Below are positions 15,529-24,330 of a DNA stretch of 64,000 nucleotides, piece after piece (the stretch's first letter is position 1; every line of letters begins with the position of its first letter). A model generated the notes under the pieces. The model was not told where the DNA came from, did not search any database, and saw nothing but the letters and a program-made list of their open reading frames with translations. The translations under genes and the position numbers were made by a program. Origin of the DNA: Pseudomonas sp. 14P_8.1_Bac3 (GTDB taxonomy: Bacteria; Pseudomonadota; Gammaproteobacteria; Pseudomonadales; Pseudomonadaceae); NCBI RefSeq assembly GCF_025466085.1, contig NZ_JANLOD010000026.1, positions 1 to 64,000 of the forward strand, read 5' to 3'.

Positions 15529-18318
15529 TCAGGCCACCCGCTCGAGCGTATCCGCGGCGGCCTTGTTCTTCCGACGATTCCAGCGCGTCAACACGATCCG
15601 TAAACCCTTGTTCCAGGCATACGCCACTGCGATGCCACCGACAATGGCCAGGACGACGGCGAGCGCCGGCTGGCCGGCCACGATGTGACGGGCCAGTGAC
15701 TGGAACTGAAAATGCGTCAGGTAGATGTACAGCGTCGACGAGGCGATCATCGCCAGCCCTCGCGCAACCAGACTCGGCACCGGGATGGATTTGACCCAGA
15801 TCACCGCGAGAATGGCCGGTACGGCGATGTCGACATACCCCCGAGCTTCCAACGCGTCCGGTCCGTTTCCAAAGACAAGCAGCAGATCCTGCCCGCCCAT
15901 CACGATAACCGCCACCGCACTGACCAGCCACTTCTGCACGTTCGAATGGGCGTAGTGAATCGCCATCCCGAGCACCATGATCGCCAGGTAATGTTGCGGC
16001 ACCCGGTTGTACAGCGCTGTCGCATCAAACACGTAGGCGTTGATCAGAAAGTCCGCCACGACCAACGCGCAGGAGGCAATCAGCAGGTTTTGAAACGGGT
16101 TGGACATGATCACTTTTCTGACGCCCTCGAACGACAGGGCCAGCCCGATGAGCACGATCATTTGCAGCAGCACTTCGATGTACCAGTACGTGAACACCCC
16201 GACGACGCGCTCCGGAAACCAGTTGGAAATCAGCAGCACGGTTTGCCAATGGACCTTGTCAAACATCGCTTGAACCAACACGGCGTAGAGAATGGTCGGC
16301 GCTGCGATCGTGACAATGGACTTGCCCAGCGCGCGCGCGTTACCGCGTTCATTGATGGCTTGAAGTTGAAACCGCGCCAGGGCGATGCCGGACACGATAA
16401 ACAGCACCTTCGTTTCACCGGCAATCAGCCAATTGGAAAAAAGATGAAGATGGCCGACAACGATCAGCACAATGGAGATGACGCGCAAAAGGACGGGGAC
16501 TTCCATCGCCCGGATTGAAAAACGCGACGACCGGGCGTTTTGCGTCAGCTCGCACAGTTCACGCACCGGGATCATTTCCCACTGATGCGGCAGATGGCCA
16601 ATCAGTTCTTCCAGCACCATCGAGGCCTGGACGAACGACAGCGAATCCCCGCCCAGCTCGACGAACGACAAGCTGGCATCGATGCGCGGGACTTCGAGTA
16701 TTTCGGCCCATGCGGCCGCCAGTTTGAGTCCGAGCGGCGAAAGGTCCTGATCCGAGTCCGTGTGACTGACCATGGTCGGCAATGCACGCTTGTCGATCTT
16801 GCCGTTGGGTGTCAGCGGGATGCTGTCGATAAACACGTACTGCGCCGGCACCATATAGTCGGGCAATTCACGGCCAACATGCTCACGCAATTCCGCCGGG
16901 GAAACCGGCTCGGTCGACACGCAATAAGCCACCAGCTTGACGTTGGCGTGTTCAGTGAGCGCCAGCACCACCGACTGTTTGATCCGCGGATGCCGTGCCA
17001 GTGCACCCTCAATCTCGGTCAACTCGATCCGGTGGCCGCGAATCTTGACCTGACTGTCTCCTCGCCCCAGAAACGTGACACTGCCGTCGGCCAGATAAGT
17101 GCCGAGGTCGCCGGTTTTGTAACAACGGTCATCCTCGACCTGGGTGAACGGGTTCACCACGAACTTCTCCCGGGTCAGCGCGGCGTCATGCCAGTAACCC
17201 AGGGACAAATAGGGGCTGCGGATCAGGATTTCGCCGACCTCACCTTCGGCAACCAGTTGGCCGGATTCATTCACCACCAGCAATTGCGCGCCTTCAATCC
17301 CCTTCCCCAGCGGAATCTTCGCCGTGTTGGTGTCCGGGTCGATCTGATGAAAGCCCATCGCCTGTGGCGTTTCCGTGGTGCCGTAGAAATTCACGCTGAC
17401 GGCATTCGGCGCAATCACGCGGATCTGTTCATACAGCGTCTGGCTTAGGGCATCTCCGCCCCAGAACAGGTAACGCAAGGCGTTGAAGGTCAGGCCGGCA
17501 AGTTTCGCCCCGGTTTCGATCAGCTTGCCCAGCGGCGGCGTCAGGTGGATTACCGAGATCTCGTTGTCACGTAGCCACGTGGCCAATGCCACGGGATCGA
17601 TGACGGTTGACTGGGCCGGGCAAATGACTGTCCCGCCGATGGACAACGGCGTGAACACATCGCGGTAGACCGGGTCATGGCCCAGGCCGGACAGCAGGGA
17701 AAAACGATCGTCCTTCGTGAGCGAATGGCGCTGCACATGCCACTCGATGAAATGCACCAGCGGCGCATGAGGGGTGACGACCCCTTTCGGCTCGCCGGTG
17801 CTGCCCGAGGTGAAAGTGATATAGGCCGGACGCCCCGGATCGACGTCAGGCAGGCTGGTGTCAGCGGCAGGAAACGCCTTCAGTGCGTCGTCGGGTATTT
17901 CCGGAATTCGAACGACTGGCAGCGCAGCTTCGAGGACGACACTTGCGTCACCGCAGAGCAGAACGAAGGAAGGCTCAAGCGTGCGAATGATTTGATCCAC
18001 CCGCGCCGCCGGGTAGGCGGCGTCGGCCACCGTAAAGGTCAATCCGGCCCGCAGCGCGCCGAGCATGGCGTAGACCAACCCGGCACAACGGCTGGACACA
18101 ATCACCACCCGGTCGGTTTCAGTGGCGCCCTGGGCAATCAGCGACGCCGCCATGCCGCGGCTGATTGCTTCGAGCTGACGGTAACTGCACGTTGCGCCCT
18201 GTGAGATCACGGCAACTGCATCAGGTGACTGCCTGGCCTGCTGCAAAAAATCCGTGAAAATCGGTTGTTCTGCGCAACTTTCCAGAATAAGCGCAGGGTT
18301 TGGGCGAAGATCGCGCAT
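15529..18318 (-). CDS. NRPS-like fusion: adenylation, carrier and membrane acyltransferase_3 domains
   Basis: 929 residues. The adenylation domain (about 20-515) shows TSGSTGEPKG (170-179), YGTTE (312-316), KTGD (401-404) and NGKIDK (505-510). The carrier domain has LGGDSL with phosphopantetheine Ser559. From about 610 to 910 there are ~10 transmembrane helices of the OafA/acyltransferase_3 type: R612 and H623 form the R-x10-H motif, followed by FIVSGIALARF. There is no condensation or thioesterase domain. The core around D215 (GHDPVYRDVFTPL) and HLTPPLG resembles the alpha-aminoadipate reductase (Lys2) type. Inferred role: activate a carboxylic or amino acid, load it on the carrier and pass it through the membrane domain to an envelope acceptor. 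It is a single-gene unit. Confidence 0.87.
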   Translation of the reverse strand: MRDLRPNPALILESCAEQPIFTDFLQQARQSPDAVAVISQGATCSYRQLEAISRGMAASLIAQGATETDRVVIVSSRCAGLVYAMLGALRAGLTFTVADAAYPAARVDQIIRTLEPSFVLLCGDASVVLEAALPVVRIPEIPDDALKAFPAADTSLPDVDPGRPAYITFTSGSTGEPKGVVTPHAPLVHFIEWHVQRHSLTKDDRFSLLSGLGHDPVYRDVFTPLSIGGTVICPAQSTVIDPVALATWLRDNEISVIHLTPPLGKLIETGAKLAGLTFNALRYLFWGGDALSQTLYEQIRVIAPNAVSVNFYGTTETPQAMGFHQIDPDTNTAKIPLGKGIEGAQLLVVNESGQLVAEGEVGEILIRSPYLSLGYWHDAALTREKFVVNPFTQVEDDRCYKTGDLGTYLADGSVTFLGRGDSQVKIRGHRIELTEIEGALARHPRIKQSVVLALTEHANVKLVAYCVSTEPVSPAELREHVGRELPDYMVPAQYVFIDSIPLTPNGKIDKRALPTMVSHTDSDQDLSPLGLKLAAAWAEILEVPRIDASLSFVELGGDSLSFVQASMVLEELIGHLPHQWEMIPVRELCELTQNARSSRFSIRAMEVPVLLRVISIVLIVVGHLHLFSNWLIAGETKVLFIVSGIALARFQLQAINERGNARALGKSIVTIAAPTILYAVLVQAMFDKVHWQTVLLISNWFPERVVGVFTYWYIEVLLQMIVLIGLALSFEGVRKVIMSNPFQNLLIASCALVVADFLINAYVFDATALYNRVPQHYLAIMVLGMAIHYAHSNVQKWLVSAVAVIVMGGQDLLLVFGNGPDALEARGYVDIAVPAILAVIWVKSIPVPSLVARGLAMIASSTLYIYLTHFQFQSLARHIVAGQPALAVVLAIVGGIAVAYAWNKGLRIVLTRWNRRKNKAAADTLERVA

Positions 18319-18663
18319 CTTGTTTCAGTGCTCCGCAAAATCCATACGAGGTCGACGGTCGAATGCAGTGCACGTTAATGCACCGCGGTCCACGGCGCCA
18401 TAGCGGGTGATGCCTATTCGTCTTGTCGCAAGCAACCAGTTGCTGCTCCAGCAACACTTGATGAGCAACCAATGCGTCTGACCCAGCACAACCGGCAGCG
18501 CGCACCCCTCAAAAACGCCATTCCAGGCGGGATTGGCAACTGGTATGGCTCTTGCTCTGACTGATCACCCATGCATGTTTGCCTGAACATTTACAGGCCG
18601 CGCGCAAACAAGAGTTGCTGACGGGAAGGCTTCCCGTCTTGCTAAACAGTCAGGAGTCAATCA
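18319..18663. other. Divergent intergenic region with a hairpin in the tonB leader
   Basis: 345 bp with no supportable gene, separating the adenylation fusion (minus) from tonB (plus). A perfect 8-bp stem, GACGGGAA and TTCCCGTC with a 3-nt loop, lies at 18620-18638, ending 26 bp before the tonB ATG. I looked for a Fur-type palindrome of GATAAT repeats and did not see one. Confidence 0.5.
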
Positions 18664-19467
18664 ATGGCCAACGTCCAAACCGCCCCGGCACTCGATGTGC
18701 CCTGGCGTCAGGCGCCGAGCGCTGAGTTGCTCGACTTGGGGCGGGTCTACCTGGGACCTCTGTCCCAGTCGCGACTGCACAGCACGCCCAAGCGGGTATT
18801 GAGCCGTCGTGAAGGGGTGCTGCTCGGTGTTTTTGCCCTGGTGCTGCACGGTGCGGTGATCTATTGGGTGAATAGCACACCTACTCCGCCGCTGCCCGTG
18901 GTGCCGCCGGAAATTCCGCCGATGACCATCGAGTTTTCCCAGCCCGCGGTGGCGGTGGCGGAGCCGCCCGAGCCCGTTCCGCAGCCCGTGGTCGAGCCAC
19001 CGCCGCCCGTGGAGGACGAACTGGCCGTCAAGCCGCCTCCGCCCAAACCGATTCCCAAACCTAAACCTGTGGCTAAACCGGTGCCCAAGCCCGTCGCCAA
19101 ACCGCTGGAACAACCACCGGCGCCACCGGCCCCGCCACAACCGGTCGCCGCCCCGGCACCGCCTGCGCCACCCGCGCCGAAACCGGTGACCCCGGCCTCG
19201 GCCAACGCCGGTTACCTGCATAACCCGGCGCCGGAATACCCGTCCGTGGCCATGCGTCGCGGTTGGCAAGGCACGGTGTTGTTGCGGGTGCATGTGTTGG
19301 CCAGCGGCAAACCCGGCGAGATCCAGATCCAGCAAAGCAGCGGCCGCGACCAGCTCGATGACGCGGCGCTGGCCGCAGTCAAGCGCTGGAGTTTCGTCCC
19401 GGCCAAACAGGGCGACGTCGCCCAGGACGGCTGGGTCAGCGTGCCCATCGACTTCAAGATCCGATAA
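18664..19467 (+). CDS. tonB: TonB energy transducer
   Basis: 267 residues. A cytosolic N-terminal tail (~45 residues) precedes a single transmembrane helix (GVLLGVFALVLHGAVIYWV). A long Pro-rich periplasmic spacer (about 73-175, Pro-Lys and Pro-Ala repeats) follows. The C-terminal TonB domain has YPSVAMRRGWQGTVLLRVHVLASG and ends WSFVPAKQGDVAQDGWVSVPIDFKI. It transmits proton-motive energy from ExbB-ExbD to outer-membrane receptors. The ATG at 18664 has AGGAGT 8 bp upstream. The N-terminal extension before the helix is longer than in E. coli TonB, as is usual in pseudomonads. Confidence 0.95.
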   Translation: MANVQTAPALDVPWRQAPSAELLDLGRVYLGPLSQSRLHSTPKRVLSRREGVLLGVFALVLHGAVIYWVNSTPTPPLPVVPPEIPPMTIEFSQPAVAVAEPPEPVPQPVVEPPPPVEDELAVKPPPPKPIPKPKPVAKPVPKPVAKPLEQPPAPPAPPQPVAAPAPPAPPAPKPVTPASANAGYLHNPAPEYPSVAMRRGWQGTVLLRVHVLASGKPGEIQIQQSSGRDQLDDAALAAVKRWSFVPAKQGDVAQDGWVSVPIDFKIR

Positions 19468-19549
19468 CCCCCGATTGCATTGAACACCGCGGGCCACCTG
19501 ACAAAAGGCGCATCGCTACACGACCTACGATTTGTTGGAGAGCCTCACC

Positions 19550-20275
19550 ATGAACCTCATCGCATCGCCTTTTGAATCCATCGAACACGCGGTTATCTGG
19601 CTGCTGATCATTTTTTCCGTCGCCACCTGGGGCCTGGCCCTGCTCAAGGGCGTGCAGTTCACCCGCCTCAAACGTCAGGATCGTAAATTCCACCAACAGT
19701 TCTGGGCCGCTTCGAGCCTGGACTCCGCGGCGGAGCTGGCCCACAACCAACCGGGCGCCGCTGCTCGCGTGGCACTGGCCGGTTACGCTGCGATCCAGGT
19801 GCCGGACGGCGCACAGGCCACCGACCTGAGCCAGGCGATCAACCACCAGGACCGTCTCGAACGCGCCCTGCGTCAACAGATCGTGCGTGAGCGTCGGTCG
19901 CTGGAAACCGGCCTGGCGATTCTGGCCAGTATCGGCAGCACCTCGCCCTTCATCGGTCTGTTCGGGACGGTCTGGGGCATCATGTCGGCGTTGAAAGGCA
20001 TCAGTGCAGCGGGCTCGGCGAGCCTGGAAACCGTGGCCGGGCCGATCGGTGCGGCATTGGTCGCCACCGGCGTAGGGATCGCCGTCGCGGTACCGGCGGT
20101 GCTGGTCTACAACTACTTCCTGCGGCGCCTGAAGCTGACCGCTGCCGACCTCGATGACTTCGCCCATGACTTCTACAGCCTGGCGCAAAAGAACGCCTTT
20201 CGCGTGCTGGTCCATCCGGCACTGAAAAAATCCGGCGCGACACCCACCGGGCAAAAAGTGAAGGAGGCGTCCTGA
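19550..20275 (+). CDS. exbB: ExbB proton channel subunit of the TonB system
   Basis: 241 residues of the MotA/TolQ/ExbB family. The start at 19550 is supported by TTGGAGAG 8-15 bp upstream. Three transmembrane helices are visible: about 12-35, then LASIGSTSPFIGLFGTVWGIM (about 126-146), then GPIGAALVATGVGIAVAVPAVLVYNYF. It forms the inner-membrane proton channel with ExbD. It lies 82 bp after tonB and 1 bp before exbD, so the three genes form one operon. Confidence 0.95.
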   Translation: MNLIASPFESIEHAVIWLLIIFSVATWGLALLKGVQFTRLKRQDRKFHQQFWAASSLDSAAELAHNQPGAAARVALAGYAAIQVPDGAQATDLSQAINHQDRLERALRQQIVRERRSLETGLAILASIGSTSPFIGLFGTVWGIMSALKGISAAGSASLETVAGPIGAALVATGVGIAVAVPAVLVYNYFLRRLKLTAADLDDFAHDFYSLAQKNAFRVLVHPALKKSGATPTGQKVKEAS

Positions 20276-20276
20276 G

Positions 20277-20678
20277 ATGGCCTTTTCGACGCAAGACAAT
20301 GACGAAGTGCTGAGCGAGATCAACGTCACGCCGCTGGTGGACGTGATGCTGGTGCTGCTGGTGGTGTTCATCGTTACCGCCCCACTGCTGACCAACTCGA
20401 TCCCGATCAACCTGCCGAAAACCGAATCGGTGGCGCCGGTGGAGCAGAAAGATCCGCTGGTGGTGAGCATCGATGACAAGGGCAAACTGTTCATCAACAA
20501 GGATGAGATCCAGCCGGACCTGCTCGAATCCGACCTCAAGTCCGCCAAGGACAAGAACGCCGATGTGCGCGTGCAACTGCAGGCGGATAACGGGGTGAAT
20601 TATGGCGAAGTCGCGCGTGCGATGGCGTCGATCGAGCGGGCGGGCATTACCAAGCTGTCGGTGATTACGGCGAAGTAG
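20277..20678 (+). CDS. exbD: ExbD proton channel subunit of the TonB system
   Basis: 133 residues, the usual ExbD/TolR length. The N-terminal cytosolic stretch EINVTPLVDVMLVLLVVFIVTAPLL contains the essential membrane Asp (LVDVML) in its single helix. The periplasmic domain ends AMASIERAGITKLSVIT. AAGGAGG lies inside the end of exbB, and one base separates the exbB stop from this ATG. It works with ExbB and TonB, and could energise the TonB-dependent receptor at 47033 among others. Confidence 0.95.
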   Translation: MAFSTQDNDEVLSEINVTPLVDVMLVLLVVFIVTAPLLTNSIPINLPKTESVAPVEQKDPLVVSIDDKGKLFINKDEIQPDLLESDLKSAKDKNADVRVQLQADNGVNYGEVARAMASIERAGITKLSVITAK

Positions 20679-20745
20679 CGCGGCTTCTTTGATCAGGGCC
20701 ACGCACTCAACGGGAAGCGAATCAGCCTGGGCGTCTGCCCGACCG

Positions 20746-20845
20746 CCATCGCCAGCAAGCCGGCTCCTACAGTGGTTCAGCGTAAAGCTTGAATCCTGTG
20801 CCCACCACAGATCCCTGTGGGAGCGGGCTTGCCCGCGAAGAGGCC
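20746..20845. repeat. Pair of REP-type palindromic elements
   Basis: Two elements: CATCGCCAGCAAGCCGGCTCCTACA-type at 20746-20772, and the GTGGGAGCGGGCTTGCCCGCGAA-type at 20812-20845. They are two of the dispersed intergenic palindromes of this genome, placed after exbD. Confidence 0.75.
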
Positions 20846-20892
20846 GTCACAGCCGACACCAATGGCGCCTGCAGGCTTGTTTCTACAGGTTA

Positions 20893-21099
20893 TCAAATGA
20901 TCGGCGCAGGTTTGCAGGCGATCCAGCCTTTGAAGGTGAATCCGCTGTAGAACAACTCGACACTGCCGAATCCTGCCTCCCGCAGCAGTGCTTCATCCTG
21001 CTCGGGCGCCAGTACCGGGAGTTGACTGTTGATCGCGGAGTTCGCGCGTTCCGCGTCTGCGGCGGGTACGCCGGAGTCCACGTCCCGTTCTGTGAGCAA
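20893..21099 (-). pseudogene. C-terminal remnant of a class I SAM-dependent methyltransferase
   Basis: About 65 codons on the minus strand encode LPVLAPEQDEALLREAGFGSVELFYSGFTFKGWIA, the typical last two strands of a small class I methyltransferase. There is no ATG; the frame can only begin with TTG. The SAM-binding N-terminal part is absent because the ridA gene begins at 21156 on the other strand. It is probably the leftover of a deletion. The alternative is chance, but the match to the family's end is too orderly for a shadow frame. Confidence 0.6.
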
Positions 21100-21155
21100 G
21101 CGTCCCGTCGCGGCGGCGGGTAGAATCCGTCGATCACCTGCCCCGGAGCCCCACC

Positions 21156-21566
21156 ATGTCGGACCGTGAAATCGTCATTCCAGACGCCATGAAAACCGTC
21201 GTCGAACGCGCGGGCTATGCCCCTGCGGTCAAGGTCGGCGACACGTTGTACTGCGCCGGCCAGGTCGGGCGAACCGCCGAACTGGAGGTGATCCATGATC
21301 CCGAGCAACAATTCATCAGCGCCTGGGAAAACCTGCGCACGGTGCTGGCCGCGGGAGGCTGCGGCTTCGAGGATGTGGTTGACATGACCACGTATCACAT
21401 CGACATGGCGCAGCACATGGCGGTGTTTCGCGAGGTGAAGAACCGGCTGTTTCCCAAGGGCCTGTGCGCCTGGACGTGCATCGGTGTCAGCGAACTCGCG
21501 CACCCAGGGCTGCTGGTGGAAATCAAGTGCATTGCCGTGCGGCGAACCTCAGTGCGCGAAGGTTAG
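21156..21566 (+). CDS. RidA family enamine/imine deaminase
   Basis: 136 residues of the RidA/YjgF/YER057c family. Visible are the N-terminal AGYAPAVKVGDTLYCAGQVG, then ENLRTVLAAGGCGFEDVVDMTTYHIDMAQHMAVFREV, and the C-terminal signature LLVEIKCIAV. The usual catalytic Arg of RidA (in the stretch ending 'R..v.v..L') is not evident: the region reads CAWTCIGVSELAHPGLLVEI, so it belongs to a Rid subfamily other than RidA proper. It is monocistronic, 107 bp before the dehydrogenase gene. Confidence 0.88.
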   Translation: MSDREIVIPDAMKTVVERAGYAPAVKVGDTLYCAGQVGRTAELEVIHDPEQQFISAWENLRTVLAAGGCGFEDVVDMTTYHIDMAQHMAVFREVKNRLFPKGLCAWTCIGVSELAHPGLLVEIKCIAVRRTSVREG

Positions 21567-21673
21567 GCACTCCATCGGCAAGTCAGGCGACGGCCAGCAG
21601 TGCAGCTACACTCCGTTGGCTTCGCCGCGGCACCCAAGGTGCCAAACCGTCACTCCTGATCTGGAGGTGTGCC

Positions 21674-22702
21674 ATGAGCGATACCGAACTCAAATCCTTC
21701 ACCGGCTGGGCCGCAACGGCTGCCGGTGCTCCGCTGGAACGTTATAGCTACGATCCCGGCCCGTTGGGCGAAGAAGAAGTGGAAGTCGCCGTGGAATATT
21801 GCGGCGTCTGTCATTCCGATCAGTCGCTGATCGATAACGATTGGGGGATCAGCCAATACCCGTTTATCCCGGGCCATGAAGTGGTCGGCCGTATTGTGCG
21901 AGCTGGCGCGCAGGTACGCGGACTTAAAACAGGCCAACAGGTCGGCATCGGTTGGTACAAGGGCAGCTGCATGCATTGCGCCTCGTGCATCAGCGGCGCG
22001 CATAACCTGTGTGGCACCGCGCAGCCGACGATCATTGGCAGCAATGGCGGTTTTGCCGACCGAGTGCGTTCGCACTGGGCCTGGGCGCTGCCGATCCCGG
22101 ACGGCCTCGATCCAGCCGCCGCCGGACCGCTGTTCTGCGCCGGTTCGACGGTGTTCAACCCCCTGGTGGAATTTGACGTCAAGCCCACTGACCGGGTCGG
22201 CGTAGTCGGCATCGGCGGCCTCGGTCATCTGGCCCTGCGTTTTCTCAATGCCTGGGGCTGCGAAGTCACCGCATTCACCTCGTCGTTGAGCAAGCAGGAC
22301 GAAGCCAAGCGTCTGGGCGCGCACAAGGTCGTCGCCTCGACTGACAGCAACGCATTGAAATCGATTGCCGGGACGCTGGACTTTTTGCTGATCACCGCCA
22401 ATGCCGACCTCGATTGGCCGGCCATGCTTGGCACGTTGCGTGGCAAGGGCCGCCTGCATTTTGTCGGCATCGTGCCGGGCGCGATTCCCGTGCACGTGTT
22501 CGACCTGATCCCGCAACAAAAAAGCCTGTCCGCCTCACCGGTCGGTTCGCCGAGTAATACCGCGAGCATGCTGGAGTTCTGCGCGCGCCATCAGATCGTG
22601 CCACAGGTCGAGCACTTCCCGATGAGCCGGGTCAATGAGGCCATTGATCACCTGCGCAGTGGCAAGGCCCGTTATCGCGTGGTGCTGGACGCGAGCAAAT
22701 AA
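21674..22702 (+). CDS. Zinc-dependent alcohol dehydrogenase, CAD/YahK-like
   Basis: 342 residues from the ATG at 21674 with GGAGG 6 bp upstream; upstream in-frame starts lie inside ridA. The catalytic-zinc stretch is CGVCHSDQSLIDNDWG, with GHEVVGRIV. The structural zinc cysteines are in GSCMHCASCISGAHNLC. The Rossmann glycines are VGVVGIGGLGHLALRF. The group (cinnamyl-alcohol-dehydrogenase-like) reduces varied aldehydes with NADPH. No pathway partner adjoins it, so it is likely a broad aldehyde reductase. Confidence 0.92.
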   Translation: MSDTELKSFTGWAATAAGAPLERYSYDPGPLGEEEVEVAVEYCGVCHSDQSLIDNDWGISQYPFIPGHEVVGRIVRAGAQVRGLKTGQQVGIGWYKGSCMHCASCISGAHNLCGTAQPTIIGSNGGFADRVRSHWAWALPIPDGLDPAAAGPLFCAGSTVFNPLVEFDVKPTDRVGVVGIGGLGHLALRFLNAWGCEVTAFTSSLSKQDEAKRLGAHKVVASTDSNALKSIAGTLDFLLITANADLDWPAMLGTLRGKGRLHFVGIVPGAIPVHVFDLIPQQKSLSASPVGSPSNTASMLEFCARHQIVPQVEHFPMSRVNEAIDHLRSGKARYRVVLDASK

Positions 22703-22722
22703 CCGGCCAGGACTGACCGGTT
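22701..22722 (+). terminator. Weak hairpin after the alcohol dehydrogenase gene
   Basis: AACCGG and CCGGTT flank a short loop immediately after the stop (22701-22722), with a 9-bp stem containing one mismatch. The T-run that follows is poor (TTGGTTGG). It lies between convergent genes and may act as a modest bidirectional terminator. Confidence 0.35.
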
Positions 22723-22741
22723 GGTTGGCGCTGGGTGGCTG

Positions 22742-23170
22742 TCAGGCCGGAACACCGAGGATGATGTGGGAAGCCTTGATGACCGCCGTGGCGCTGACAC
22801 CCGGGGCCAGGCCCAATTCAGTCACCGCCTCACGGGTCACAATCGAATACACCTTCGAGCCACCGGCCAGTTCCAGTACCACCTCGGCGTTCACGGCGCC
22901 ATCGGTGACGCTCAGCACTTTGCCCTCCAGGCAGTTGCGGGCCGAGAGGCGAATGTCGCTCGACTCGGTCATTAGCATCACCCACGGTGCCTTGATCAGG
23001 GCAATCGCCTCCTTGCCGGCCGCAATCCCGAGATGACGGATGCTTTCCACGGTCACCACTGCCACCAGTTGCTCGCCACCGGGCAGGGTCAGGATGACTT
23101 CCGAATTGACCGCGCCGTCCTGGACCTGAGCCACTTTGCCCTTGAATACGTTGCGCGCACTGACTTTCAT
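22742..23170 (-). CDS. Di-TOBE (Mop-like) molybdate-binding protein
   Basis: 142 residues made of two tandem TOBE/Mop domains of ~68 residues. Each opens SARN.(F/C)xGKV and contains DGAVN(S/A)EV, which are the oxyanion-binding turns. This is the di-mop arrangement of small cytosolic molybdenum storage proteins. The start at 23170 is chosen because the repeat unit begins there. A perfect palindrome ACTTTAAAGT lies 23 bp upstream. No mod transporter genes are adjacent. Confidence 0.9.
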   Translation of the reverse strand: MKVSARNVFKGKVAQVQDGAVNSEVILTLPGGEQLVAVVTVESIRHLGIAAGKEAIALIKAPWVMLMTESSDIRLSARNCLEGKVLSVTDGAVNAEVVLELAGGSKVYSIVTREAVTELGLAPGVSATAVIKASHIILGVPA

Positions 23171-23192
23171 AACAGAACTCCTTGTTTTTTTG

Positions 23193-23202
23193 ACTTTAAA
23201 GT
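23193..23202. promoter_or_regulatory. Palindrome ACTTTAAAGT upstream of the di-TOBE gene
   Basis: A perfect 10-bp palindrome centred 27 bp before the start codon, following a T-tract. It could be an operator or part of an AT-rich promoter. No regulator can be assigned. Confidence 0.3.
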
Positions 23203-23265
23203 TAGGAATCACGCCATCATCAAGGTTAGCAGTGCGTAAAACAAGTGCACCAGCGCTGCCAACCC

Positions 23266-24183
23266 TCAACGCACTTCGACCGGCGCATGCTGTGCCATCA
23301 ACTCGGTGATCCAGTCGATGAACACCCGCAACTTGAGGCTGATATGCCGGTTCGGCGGAAACGCCACGTAAAGCGGCATCGTATCGAGACGCCAGTCTTC
23401 AAACAGCGGCACCAACTCGCCGCTCGCCTCGTAGGCCCTGGACATGTACCTGGGCAGCCACAAAACACCCAACCCGGCCAGACCGGCCGCCAGATAGGCG
23501 TTGCCATCGTCGACCGCCAGCGCATAGCGGCCTTTGACCTGCACGTTTTCACTGTGGTTATGCATCGCATAAGGCAGTGGTTTGCCAGTGCGAGCCCAGA
23601 GGAAGCCGACGACGCGATGCTCCGACTCTTCCAGCTCCCGAGGATGCGCGGGCGTGCCAACCCGAGCCAGATAACTCGGCGCTGCAAAAACACCGAGCTG
23701 CAGGTCTGCGACCCGTCGGGCCATCAGCGATAGGTCCGTCAGCTCACCGCCGCGCACCACGCAATCGACGTTCTCATCGATGATGTCGACGATACGGTCG
23801 CTGACGCCCATGTCGATCTGGATATCCGGATAGCGCGCATAAAATCCGGGCAGCGCCGGCATCAGGATCATGCTCGCCAGCGGGCTAGGCACATCCACCC
23901 GCAATCGCCCGCGGGGCAGCGACGCGGCCACGGACAGACTGGTCTCGGCGTCGTCCATGTCAGCCAGCACCTTCAACACCCGTTCGTAGAACACCGCGCC
24001 ATCGGCGGTGACGTTGACCTTGCGCGTAGTGCGGTTGAGCAGTTTGACCCGCAGTCGCGCCTCAAGCTGCTGCACCAGTTGGGTCACGGTGGTCTTGCTC
24101 ATGTGCAGGGTTTCCGCGGCCTTGGTGAAGCTGCCCGCCTCCACCACCCGCGCGAAGGCCTGCATTGCATCAAAACGGTCCAT
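23266..24183 (-). CDS. LysR-family transcriptional regulator
   Basis: 305 residues from the ATG at 24183, giving the usual LysR start MDRFDAMQAFARVVEAGSFTKAA; the frame is open to 24219. The winged helix covers 1-60 (SKTTVTQLVQQLEARLRVKLLNRTTRKV). The effector domain (about 90-295) is the LTTR type with DRIVDIIDENVDCVVRGGEL, as in the LysR regulators of redox and aromatic aldehyde genes. No divergent target gene is adjacent: the next gene upstream on the plus strand is distant, so its targets are unknown. Confidence 0.92.
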   Translation of the reverse strand: MDRFDAMQAFARVVEAGSFTKAAETLHMSKTTVTQLVQQLEARLRVKLLNRTTRKVNVTADGAVFYERVLKVLADMDDAETSLSVAASLPRGRLRVDVPSPLASMILMPALPGFYARYPDIQIDMGVSDRIVDIIDENVDCVVRGGELTDLSLMARRVADLQLGVFAAPSYLARVGTPAHPRELEESEHRVVGFLWARTGKPLPYAMHNHSENVQVKGRYALAVDDGNAYLAAGLAGLGVLWLPRYMSRAYEASGELVPLFEDWRLDTMPLYVAFPPNRHISLKLRVFIDWITELMAQHAPVEVR

Positions 24184-24330
24184 TGCTGCCCTCGGATCTA
24201 TCGGATTGTCTGGGCTCACCCACCAGTGATCGCCAAGGTTGCTCGTATATCGCCCCGTGCGAGCTTCTGCGGTTTTTTCACTGCAGATGTCACGTCAATG
24301 ACCCCTCTGGATGCGGGCCGCGGTTCACAA

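Noticed and set aside
18319..18663. Fur box upstream of tonB
   Set aside because: I found no stretch close to the GATAAT-type palindrome.
18861..19205. Gly/Ala-rich minus-strand frame within tonB
   Set aside because: It is the reverse of the Pro-rich codon repeats of tonB; the Gly run follows from CCx codons.
20700..20880. Insertion-sequence ends near the REP elements
   Set aside because: There is no transposase or target duplication; the palindromes are ordinary REP sequences.
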